Source: Roseovarius sp. UBA6167 | Lineage (GTDB): Bacteria > Pseudomonadota > Alphaproteobacteria > Rhodobacterales > Rhodobacteraceae | Direction of reading: 5' to 3' | Assembly: GCA_002428225.1 (NCBI GenBank) | Contig: DIUD01000031.1 | Coordinates: 1-12,402, forward strand | DNA length: 12,402 nt | The notes under the pieces: generated by a model | What the model was told of the DNA's origin: nothing | The model's input: only the letters and a program-made list of their open reading frames with translations | Database searches by the model: none | Translations under genes and position numbers: made by a program | Shown here: in pieces, positions 6,624 through 12,402 of the stretch | Layout: the number at the start of each line of letters is the position of its first letter | How positions within the stretch are numbered: the first letter of the stretch is position 1

Positions 6624-7007
6624 ATGGAATTCGCCCGCCCCCGTCACCGCCGCCCGCTCGAGCCGATCGTGCCGATGATCAACGTGGTGTTCCTGCTGCT
6701 GATCTTCTTCCTGATGAGCGCGCAGATCGCACCCCCCGCCCCGTTTGACGTGACCCTGCCCGAAAGCGGCGCGGGCGAGCGTGCGGCCCCGGCCGACACG
6801 CTCTACATGGATGAGGGCGGGCGGCTTGCGTTCAACGCCGTGCGGGGCGATGCGGTGCTCGATGCGCTCGCCGCCCGCGCCACGCCGGATGCCGCCCTGC
6901 AAATCCGTGCCGATGCCGGCATGGAGGCGCGCGCGCTGGCGCGGCTCTTGCCGGAACTGGCCGCGCACGGGGTGGCAAAGGTCGAGATCGTGACGAGGGC
7001 GAAATGA
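6624..7007 (+). CDS. ExbD-type subunit 2, membrane Asp replaced by Asn
   Basis: A 127-residue second ExbD/TolR family protein with the same plan as its neighbour: basic N-terminus, a membrane helix at about 17-33 (PMINVVFLLLIFFLMS) and a periplasmic domain. The residue aligned with the essential proton-carrying Asp is Asn20 (codon AAC, 6681-6683), while the rest of the helix is well conserved. It is therefore not simply decayed. The periplasmic end, ALQIRADAGMEARALARLLP followed by ELAAHGVAKVEIVT, is typical of the family and intact. GGAG at 6613-6616 lies 7 nt before the ATG at 6624. The stop overlaps tonB (ATGA). The likely role is a non-protonatable partner of ExbD1 in a heterodimer. That ExbD2 acts on its own with another partner is less likely given the gene order. 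Confidence 0.88.
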   Translation: MEFARPRHRRPLEPIVPMINVVFLLLIFFLMSAQIAPPAPFDVTLPESGAGERAAPADTLYMDEGGRLAFNAVRGDAVLDALAARATPDAALQIRADAGMEARALARLLPELAAHGVAKVEIVTRAK

Positions 7008-7792
7008 TCCGGGGGCTGGAATTCGCAGGCTTCGTGGCGCTGGCGGCGGCGGTTCATGCGGGTATCTGGTCCGCGGCACCCGACGGCGGCGGCGCAGGCG
7101 GTGCGCAAGGGACCGAGACGGTGACGCTCGCCGCCGCCGCGCCACGACTGGCCGCGCTCGTGGCGACATGGGAGCGCCCGGTCGAGGCGCAGGACCACGC
7201 CCCCCCGCCCCCCGACCTGCCCGAAGCCCTGCCCGTGCCCGACCCCCTGCCCGTCGAGTTGCCCACGCCAAGGGCCCGCGCGCGTCACGACACACCTGCG
7301 CCGCCGCTCCCCGAGGCTCTGCCCTCACCGGCCCCGCCCGAGACGGACCGCAGCACGGCGGACGCGCCCCGCCGCCCTGTCATGCGTCCTGCCCGGGAAC
7401 CAACCCAATCCGCCCTCGTGCGCCCCAAACAGACCGCACGCGACTCAGGCCGGCAGGAGGCGGGCGGGGCCGCACAGGCCAGCGCCCCGGCAAGGCTCGA
7501 CACGGCCACCCGCAGCAGCCTCATGGCACAATGGGGCGGCGCGATCCGGGCACGGATCGAGCGGCAGAAACGCTATCCGGCGGGCACGCGCGCACAAGGC
7601 ACCGTGCATCTGGTGCTCGATGTGAGCGGCGACGGGCGGCTTCTGGGTGTCAAGGTCGCGCACGCGTCGGGAGATCCCAGGCTCGACGCGGCGGCGGTAA
7701 ATGCGGTGCGCCGCGCGCGCCTGCCCGCCAAGCCCGACCGCCTGCCGGGGCAGCAGCACCGCTTTACGCTGCCCGTGGCGTTTTCCCGCTGA
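7004..7792 (+). CDS. tonB: TonB energy transducer, dedicated to the B12 receptor
   Basis: The 262-residue protein has a single N-terminal membrane anchor (about 8-25) with His18 placed like His20 of E. coli TonB. A proline-rich periplasmic stretch follows (about 66-130, with LPEALP repeated twice), then a low-complexity Ala/Gln/Arg linker. The C-terminal TonB domain is at about 175-262 with QKRYPAGTRAQGTVHLVLDV, DPRLDAAAVNAVRRARLP and a final beta strand. It spans the periplasm and pulls on the TonB box of the receptor. The ATG at 7004 overlaps the exbD2 stop. Being last in an operon that starts with btuB, it most likely serves BtuB, though use by other receptors cannot be excluded. Confidence 0.9.
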   Translation: MIRGLEFAGFVALAAAVHAGIWSAAPDGGGAGGAQGTETVTLAAAAPRLAALVATWERPVEAQDHAPPPPDLPEALPVPDPLPVELPTPRARARHDTPAPPLPEALPSPAPPETDRSTADAPRRPVMRPAREPTQSALVRPKQTARDSGRQEAGGAAQASAPARLDTATRSSLMAQWGGAIRARIERQKRYPAGTRAQGTVHLVLDVSGDGRLLGVKVAHASGDPRLDAAAVNAVRRARLPAKPDRLPGQQHRFTLPVAFSR

Positions 7793-7808
7793 GCACGCGG
7801 ACGTGACC

Positions 7809-7827
7809 CCGCAGCGCGGATTTCTTT
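7809..7827 (+). terminator. Weak candidate terminator after tonB
   Basis: CCGC (7809-7812) and GCGG (7816-7819) can form a short stem with a 3-nt loop, followed by ATTTCTTT. The T-rich tail and position 17 nt after the tonB stop fit an intrinsic terminator, but the four-pair stem is short and the tail is interrupted. Confidence 0.3.
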
Positions 7828-7881
7828 GCTACAACTCTCGCGCGATCTGAGCTACACGAGACACGCAGCAAGGAGCAGCCC

Positions 7882-8925
7882 ATGGCCCCCACGCAAAAAC
7901 CCATCAACCTTGCGCTGCAAGGCGGAGGCGCGCATGGCGCGTTCACCTGGGGTGTGCTCGATTACCTTCTGGAGGACGGGCGCCTGCGAATCGCGGGGAT
8001 TTCGGGCACCTCAGCAGGTGCCATGAACGCCGTGGCGCTCGCCGATGGCATGACCCGCGCTGGCCCCGAGGGCGCGCGCGCCGCGCTTGACAGGTTCTGG
8101 CGCGCGATGAGCGAGAGCGTACGCCACTCACCCCTGCAACGGACACCCGTGGACCGGCTGATCGGCAACTGGGGGCTTGAGAACAACCCGTTCTACCACT
8201 TCATGAATGCGCTCACGGGCGTGGCCTCGCCCTATCAGCTCAACCCGCTCAACATCAATCCGTTGCGCGATCTGGTGGCCGAAACGATCGATTTCGACAT
8301 GGTCCGCTGCTGCACCGCCTTCAAGCTGTTCGTGTCGGCCACCAATGTCGAGACCGGGCGCGTCAAGGTCTTTTCACGCGAGGAGCTGACCGTGGACATG
8401 GTGATGGCCTCGGCCTGTTTGCCGCAGCTCTATCAGGCGGTAGAGATCGACGGCGTTCCCTACTGGGACGGCGGCTTCATGGGCAACCCGGCGCTCTTTC
8501 CGCTCTATGGCAAGACCGGCACCGACGATATCGTGGTTGTCCAGATCAACCCGATCGAGCGCAAGGGCGCACCGCGCACCGCCCAGGAAATCCAGGACCG
8601 GATCAACGAGATCACCTTCAACGCAAGCCTTCTCAAGGAATTGCGCGCGGTCGAGTTCGTCAACCGCCTGATCGCGCAGGGCAAGCTCTCGACCGACCAT
8701 TACCGCCCCGTCAAGATCCACCTGATCGAGAACGAGGCGATGCTCAAGCCGCTGGGGGCGTCCTCGAAGGTGAACGTGGAATGGAGCTTTCTCAAGCGGC
8801 TGCGCGACATCGGCCGCGAGACCGCTGCGCGCTGGCTCGACCGCTGTTTTGAGCGGATCGGACAGGAAAGCACCGTCGATCTGCGCGCCATGTTCCAGGG
8901 GATCGGGGCCGAGCATCAGGGCTGA
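7882..8925 (+). CDS. Patatin-like phospholipase / acyl hydrolase
   Basis: A 347-residue patatin-family serine hydrolase with a Ser-Asp dyad. The oxyanion-hole loop GGGAHG is at 14-19, the nucleophile elbow GTSAG at 42-46 with Ser44, and the catalytic aspartate in DGG at 196-198 (YWDGGFMGN). All catalytic parts are present. The family releases fatty acids from membrane lipids or other acyl esters; the substrate of this member is not evident. No signal peptide or clear membrane helix is seen, so it is probably cytoplasmic. The ATG at 7882 follows AAGGAG (7870-7875) by 6 nt. It stands alone, 89 nt after tonB, and appears independent of the B12 operon. Confidence 0.9.
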   Translation: MAPTQKPINLALQGGGAHGAFTWGVLDYLLEDGRLRIAGISGTSAGAMNAVALADGMTRAGPEGARAALDRFWRAMSESVRHSPLQRTPVDRLIGNWGLENNPFYHFMNALTGVASPYQLNPLNINPLRDLVAETIDFDMVRCCTAFKLFVSATNVETGRVKVFSREELTVDMVMASACLPQLYQAVEIDGVPYWDGGFMGNPALFPLYGKTGTDDIVVVQINPIERKGAPRTAQEIQDRINEITFNASLLKELRAVEFVNRLIAQGKLSTDHYRPVKIHLIENEAMLKPLGASSKVNVEWSFLKRLRDIGRETAARWLDRCFERIGQESTVDLRAMFQGIGAEHQG

Positions 8926-9040
8926 GGCGGCGCGTCGCTCCCACCCCGCCTGTGCGCCCCCGCACGTCGCCTGCGCGGCCCTGAGGCTGGAGCCGCGCGC
9001 GCGCCGGGCCTAGATTGCCGATGAAAGGAGGGCCCGATTC

Positions 9041-10015
9041 ATGGGACAGCTCATTGACGGCATCTGGCACGATACCTGGTACGACACCAAATCCACGGGT
9101 GGAAAATTTGTCCGTTCCACGGCCAGGTTCCGCAACTGGATTACCGCCGATGGCAGCCCCGGCCCCTCGGGCAAACGCGGGTTCGCGGCGGAATCGGGGC
9201 GCTATCACCTCTATGTCGCGCTCGCCTGTCCCTGGGCGCATCGCACACTGATCTTTCGCGCGCTCAAGGAGTTGACGGATCACATCGGCGTCTCGGTGGT
9301 TCATCCCGACATGCTGAGCGAGGGCTGGGAGTTTCGCACAGATTACCCCGGCGCGACCGGCGACAGGCTCTATGGTCTGCCTTATGCCCGCGACATCTAT
9401 CTCAAGGCCGACCCCACAATTTCGGGCCGCGTCACCGTGCCGATCCTGTGGGATATCGAGCACGAGACCATCGTCTCCAATGAAAGCTCCGAGATCATCC
9501 GCATGTTCAACGCGGCCTTCGATGCCATCACCGGCAATAGCGACGATTACTGGCCCGAGGATCTGCGCGCCGCCATCGAGCCGGTCAACGCGCGCATCTA
9601 CGACACCGTCAACAACGGCGTCTACAAGGCCGGCTTCGCCACCAGCCAGGAGGCCTATGACGCCGCCGTGCATCCGCTGTTCGAGAGCCTCGACTGGCTG
9701 GAGGAGCGCCTCGCGCAGAACCGTTATCTGATGGGCGAGCGGCTGACCGAGGCCGACTGGCGGCTTTTCACCACGCTCATCCGCTTTGATCCGGTCTATC
9801 ACCTGCATTTCAAGTGCAACCGCAAGCGGATCGTCGATTACCCGAACCTCTGGGGCTATCTGCGCGAGCTCTACCAATGGCCGGGCGTGCGCGGCACGGT
9901 GGATTTCGACCATATCGTGCGCCACTACCATTACAGCCACGACACGATCAATCCGCACCGGATCATCCCCATCAATCCGGTGCTCGATTACGACGCGCCG
10001 CATGGGCGGGGCTGA
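9041..10015 (+). CDS. Glutathionyl-hydroquinone reductase type glutathione transferase (Xi class, YqjG/ECM4 family)
   Basis: A 324-residue protein, matching the length of the YqjG/ECM4 family (about 320-330) and much longer than ordinary GSTs. The catalytic motif CPWA has Cys63 (LACPWAHRTLIFR), followed by the family's GLPYARDIYLKADP and VTVPILWDIEHETIVSNESS, and a helical C-terminal domain with EADWRLFTTLIRFDPVY and a late TINPHRIIP. These enzymes reduce glutathionyl-hydroquinones using glutathione in the cytoplasm; the physiological substrate here is unknown. AAGGAGGG (9025-9032) lies 8 nt before the ATG at 9041. A -10-like TAGATT lies at 9011-9016, but its -35 partner is poor. The 115-nt gap before the gene holds only G/C-rich sequence and no other clear feature. 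Confidence 0.92.
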   Translation: MGQLIDGIWHDTWYDTKSTGGKFVRSTARFRNWITADGSPGPSGKRGFAAESGRYHLYVALACPWAHRTLIFRALKELTDHIGVSVVHPDMLSEGWEFRTDYPGATGDRLYGLPYARDIYLKADPTISGRVTVPILWDIEHETIVSNESSEIIRMFNAAFDAITGNSDDYWPEDLRAAIEPVNARIYDTVNNGVYKAGFATSQEAYDAAVHPLFESLDWLEERLAQNRYLMGERLTEADWRLFTTLIRFDPVYHLHFKCNRKRIVDYPNLWGYLRELYQWPGVRGTVDFDHIVRHYHYSHDTINPHRIIPINPVLDYDAPHGRG

Positions 10016-10064
10016 GCGGCCCAATTCCCCACGGGCGTTCCGGCCCCGCACCCCGATCTCGCGC

Positions 10065-10168
10065 ACCCGTCATCCCCGCGCAGGCGGGGACCTCGCCGGT
10101 CCATCCCCGCGCAGGCGGAGATCTCGCCGGTCCGGGAGATCCCCGGGGCAAGCCCGCGGGTGACGGGT
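10065..10168. repeat. 104-bp palindromic repeat element between convergent genes
   Basis: The element is bounded by an 8-bp inverted repeat, ACCCGTCA (10065-10072) and TGACGGGT (10161-10168). Inside are two tandem 31-bp units (10071-10101 and 10102-10132) differing at two positions. Each unit contains a hairpin of the form TCCCCGC-GCAG-GCGGGGA, seven pairs in the first unit and one mismatch in the second. The GTCATCCCCGCGCAGGCGGG type of sequence is a familiar dispersed intergenic repeat in proteobacteria. It lies between the GST gene and trpS, which converge, so it could act as a two-way transcription barrier. It has no ORF of its own. Confidence 0.75.
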
Positions 10169-10183
10169 AAAGGCCCGCCCCCC

Positions 10184-11212
10184 TCAGCCGCGCCGGGCGC
10201 CGACCATGCCCATGATCGCGTAGGTCCGCTCGATGATCGGCGCGGCGATGGCGCGGGCGCGCGCGGCGCCGTTGGCGAGGATGCGGTCGATCTCGGCCTG
10301 GTCCTGCATCAGCCGCGCCATCTCCGAGGAAATCGGCGCGAGGCGCTCCACCGCCAGATCGGCCAGCCGCGGCTTGAACTCGGAAAACGCCATGCCACCC
10401 GCCTCGGCCATCACGGCCTCCACGCTCGTGTCGGCGAGTGCCGCGTAGATATTCACCAGGTTGCGCGCCTCGGGCCGGCCTTCCAGCCCCTCGACCTCGG
10501 AGGGCAGCGGCTCGGGGTCGGTTTTGGCCTTGCGGATCTTTTTGGAAATCGTGTCGGCATCGTCGGTGAGGTTGATCCGGCTCATGTCGGACGGGTCGGA
10601 TTTGGACATCTTCCTGGTGCCGTCGCGCAGCGACATGACCCGCGTGCCGGCGCCCTCGATCACCGGCTCGGGGACCGGAAAGAACTCTACCCCGTAATCG
10701 TGGTTGAACTTCATGGCGATGTCGCGCGTCAACTCGATGTGCTGCTTCTGGTCCTCGCCGACCGGCACATGGGTGGCGTGATAGGCAAGGATATCGGCGG
10801 CCATCAGCGCCGGATAGGCGAACAGCCCGAGCGAGGCGTTCTGCGCGTTCTTGCCGGCCTTGTCCTTGAACTGCGTCATCCGCTGCATCCAGCCCATGCG
10901 CGCGACGCAGTTGCACACCCAGGCCAGCTGGCTGTGCTCGGCGACCTGGCTCTGGTTGAAGAGGATCGAGCGCGCCGGGTCAAGCCCCGCGGCGATGAAC
11001 CCCGCCGCCAGTTCGCGCGTGGCGCGCGCCAGATCGGCCGGCTCCTGCCAGACGGTGACGGCGTGCAGGTCCACCATGCAATAAAGCGTCTCGACACCCT
11101 GCTCCTGCGCCTCGGCGAACCGCTTGAGCGCGCCGAGGTAGTTGCCCAGATGAAGGTTGCCCGAGGGCTGGATTCCCGAAAAGACGCGCGGGGTAAAGGC
11201 CGCCTCGGTCAT
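10184..11212 (-). CDS. trpS: Tryptophanyl-tRNA synthetase
   Basis: The 342-residue class I synthetase attaches tryptophan to tRNA-Trp in the cytoplasm. It has the HIGH-type motif in GNLHLGNYLG (18-27), preceded by SGIQPSG, and the KMSKS loop at 201-205 (GTRKMSKSDPSD). The tryptophan pocket region includes YCMVDLHAVTV and VGEDQKQHIELTRDIA. The start is the ATG whose complement is at 11210-11212, giving the canonical N-terminus MTEAAFTPRVFSGIQPSG and a GGAG 7 nt upstream. The upstream in-frame ATG at 11275 would add 21 unlikely residues. Length and motifs are complete. It converges with the GST gene and diverges from the rhomboid-like gene. Confidence 0.96.
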   Translation of the reverse strand: MTEAAFTPRVFSGIQPSGNLHLGNYLGALKRFAEAQEQGVETLYCMVDLHAVTVWQEPADLARATRELAAGFIAAGLDPARSILFNQSQVAEHSQLAWVCNCVARMGWMQRMTQFKDKAGKNAQNASLGLFAYPALMAADILAYHATHVPVGEDQKQHIELTRDIAMKFNHDYGVEFFPVPEPVIEGAGTRVMSLRDGTRKMSKSDPSDMSRINLTDDADTISKKIRKAKTDPEPLPSEVEGLEGRPEARNLVNIYAALADTSVEAVMAEAGGMAFSEFKPRLADLAVERLAPISSEMARLMQDQAEIDRILANGAARARAIAAPIIERTYAIMGMVGARRG

Positions 11213-11246
11213 GGGCTCACTCCGTGGTGGATTTCTCTGCCCGCCT

Positions 11247-11275
11247 CGCTTACCCATGGCGCCAAGCCCCGTCAA
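11247..11275 (-). promoter_or_regulatory. Predicted sigma70-type promoter of trpS
   Basis: On the minus strand TTGACG (11275-11270) matches five of six -35 positions and is followed after exactly 17 bp by TAAGCG (11252-11247), a weak -10. Transcription would begin near 11240, leaving a leader of about 28 nt with the GGAG ribosome site. The -35 region overlaps the ribosome binding site of the divergent rhomboid-like gene. Confidence 0.4.
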
Positions 11276-11286
11276 GGAGAGCGGCC

Positions 11287-11967
11287 ATGCGCGACGATCC
11301 CAGCCCCCTCAACCCGATCCCGCCGGCGGTGCTGGTGCTGTTTCTGGTCATCATCGGGATCGAGGCGGCGTTCTCGCTTGGCGCGCGGGGGCTGATCGGC
11401 GGGCCGGCGGCGGTGGGCTGGCGCGCGGCGGCGATCGAGGATTACGGCTTTCACCCCGAAATCCTGCGCTGGATGATCGAGACCGGGCAATATCCCGTGG
11501 AACATCTCCGCCGCCTCGTCAGCTATGCCTTTGTCCATGGCAGCTTTACCCACGCGCTTTTCGCCGGTGTGCTGATCCTCGCCATGGGCAAGTTTCTGGC
11601 CGAGGTGTTCCGGCACTGGGCGGTGCTGGCGCTTTTCGCCATTTCAACCGTGGCGGGCGCGGCCGCCTATGCCGCCCTGCCCGGCCCGCAGCCGTGGCTC
11701 ATCGGCGCGTTTCCCGGCGTCTATGGCCTGATCGGCGGGTTCACCTATGTGCTCTGGCTGCGGCTGGGGCAGGTGGGGGCCAATCAGACGCGCGCCTTCA
11801 CGCTCATCGGCGTGCTGATGGGGCTGCAACTGGTCTTTGCGCTGCTGTTCGGGGCCGCGCCGACATGGGTCGCCGATGTGGCGGGGTTCGCCGCCGGGTT
11901 TCTGGCCTCGGTGCCGCTCAGCCCTCGTGGCTGGGCGCGGCTCCTCGCGCGGCTGCGGCAAGAGTGA
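11287..11967 (+). CDS. Rhomboid-fold membrane protein lacking the catalytic residues
   Basis: A 226-residue polytopic protein with about six membrane helices and the rhomboid layout. The HGSFTHALFAG segment (84-94) matches the TM2 His-rich motif, GAFPGVYGLIGG (140-151) matches the GxSG active-site region, and VADVAGFAAGFLAS (196-209) matches the final helix. The residues needed for proteolysis are changed: the GxSG Ser aligns with Phe142 and the following Gly with Pro143, the catalytic His with Asp197, and the oxyanion Asn of TM2 with Ala93, while His84 and His89 remain. It is therefore probably a pseudoprotease. The ATG at 11287 is chosen because AAGGAG (11274-11279) lies 7 nt upstream; the ATG at 11224 is less supported. 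Function unknown. Confidence 0.82.
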   Translation: MRDDPSPLNPIPPAVLVLFLVIIGIEAAFSLGARGLIGGPAAVGWRAAAIEDYGFHPEILRWMIETGQYPVEHLRRLVSYAFVHGSFTHALFAGVLILAMGKFLAEVFRHWAVLALFAISTVAGAAAYAALPGPQPWLIGAFPGVYGLIGGFTYVLWLRLGQVGANQTRAFTLIGVLMGLQLVFALLFGAAPTWVADVAGFAAGFLASVPLSPRGWARLLARLRQE

Positions 11968-12047
11968 TCCCGCACTCGGCGCATGGAACGCCTGGTCGCC
12001 CGGTCGAACGCCTTGCCAAACCCGTCCGCGCACGGCAGGCTGGGCGC

Positions 12048-12402
12048 ATGATCGACGCCCAGCACTCGCACCTTCTGGTGATCGACTTTCAGGCCCGCCT
12101 CATGCCCGCGATCCATCAGGGGGCGGGCGCGCTTGCCAATGGCGCGCGGCTGCTGCGGGCCGCGCGGCTGCTCGACGTGCCGCGCATCTTTACCGAGCAG
12201 ACCCCCGACAAACTTGGCCACACGGTGCCCGAGCTTGCCCCCGGGCCAGACGAGGCGGTGCTGACGAAAAAGAGCTTTGACGCCTGCGCCGACACCGCGC
12301 TGGCAAGGACAGTCCCCGCCGGCCAGCGCATCGTGGTTTGCGGCTGCGAGGCCCATGTCTGCGTGTTGCAAAGCGTTCTGGGGCTGATGTCGGCGGGGCG
12401 CG
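12048..12402 (+). CDS. Isochorismatase-family cysteine hydrolase, 5' part only
   Basis: An open frame from ATG at 12048 runs off the window end, with 118 codons visible. The catalytic triad pattern of the isochorismatase-like (nicotinamidase-type) family is present: Asp13 in LLVIDFQ, Lys74 in VLTKKSF, and Cys105 in CGCEAHVCV, with RIFTEQTPDKLG between. Typical members are about 180-200 residues, so about a third is missing. Substrate cannot be told; the short form resembles the YcaC-like hydrolases rather than true isochorismatases. No strong ribosome binding site precedes the ATG (GGCAGG at 12034-12039 is the best). The 80-nt gap after the rhomboid-like gene holds no clear promoter. Confidence 0.85.
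   Translation, partial: MIDAQHSHLLVIDFQARLMPAIHQGAGALANGARLLRAARLLDVPRIFTEQTPDKLGHTVPELAPGPDEAVLTKKSFDACADTALARTVPAGQRIVVCGCEAHVCVLQSVLGLMSAGR

Noticed and set aside
7826..7854. Promoter for the patatin gene (TGCTACAAC extended -10 or TTGCTA with GAGCTA)
   Set aside because: Hexamer matches are poor or the spacing to any -35 is wrong, so I cannot support a specific site.
10071..10132. CRISPR array from the two near-identical 31-bp units
   Set aside because: The units abut with no spacer between them, there are only two, they differ at two positions, and no cas gene is near. They are part of a palindromic intergenic repeat.
9814..10170. Open frame running out of the GST gene through the repeat element
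   Set aside because: It is an alternative frame of the GST gene continuing into the intergenic palindromic repeat, with no ribosome binding site or domain.
10160..11395. 411-codon plus-strand open frame opposite trpS
   Set aside because: It is an anti-sense shadow; the minus strand encodes an intact TrpS with both class I signature motifs.

Overview
The window looks like a chromosomal stretch of a high-GC alphaproteobacterium, most likely Rhodobacteraceae (the Rhodobacter/Paracoccus/Roseobacter group). This is inferred from the very strong G/C bias at third codon positions, the long anti-sense shadow ORFs that bias produces, and protein sequences that resemble that family (MmsA C-terminus, CbiZ in a B12-uptake operon, a rhomboid-like protein, TrpS). 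No tRNA, rRNA, CRISPR array, transposase or phage gene is visible.

Layout. Bases 1-152 hold the 3' end of methylmalonate-semialdehyde dehydrogenase (mmsA). Bases 153-603 carry no conventional gene but are dense in regulation: a run of ten C, an 11-bp perfect dyad, a sigma70-like promoter (-35 at 239, -10 at 262), a cobalamin riboswitch (about 274-457), and a leader with a possible 22-codon ORF whose stop overlaps the btuB start. Bases 604-7792 are one tightly packed + strand operon of nine genes: btuB, btuF, btuC, btuD, cbiZ, exbB, exbD1, exbD2, tonB. Seven of the eight junctions overlap (4 to 14 nt); the remaining one has a 4-nt gap.

How the operon works together. BtuB brings corrinoids across the outer membrane, driven by its own ExbB/ExbD1/ExbD2/TonB motor. 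BtuF captures them in the periplasm, BtuCD pumps them into the cytoplasm, and CbiZ cleaves incomplete corrinoids such as adenosylcobinamide to adenosylcobyric acid for rebuilding. The riboswitch should turn the whole set down when adenosylcobalamin is plentiful. The most unusual protein feature is that the two ExbD paralogues differ at the essential membrane aspartate: ExbD1 has Asp20 and ExbD2 has Asn20.

Bases 7793-12402 are ordinary single genes: a patatin-like lipase, a Xi-class glutathione transferase (glutathionyl-hydroquinone reductase type), a short palindromic tandem repeat between convergent genes, trpS on the minus strand, a rhomboid-fold protein that has lost its catalytic residues, and the 5' part of an isochorismatase-family hydrolase cut by the window edge.
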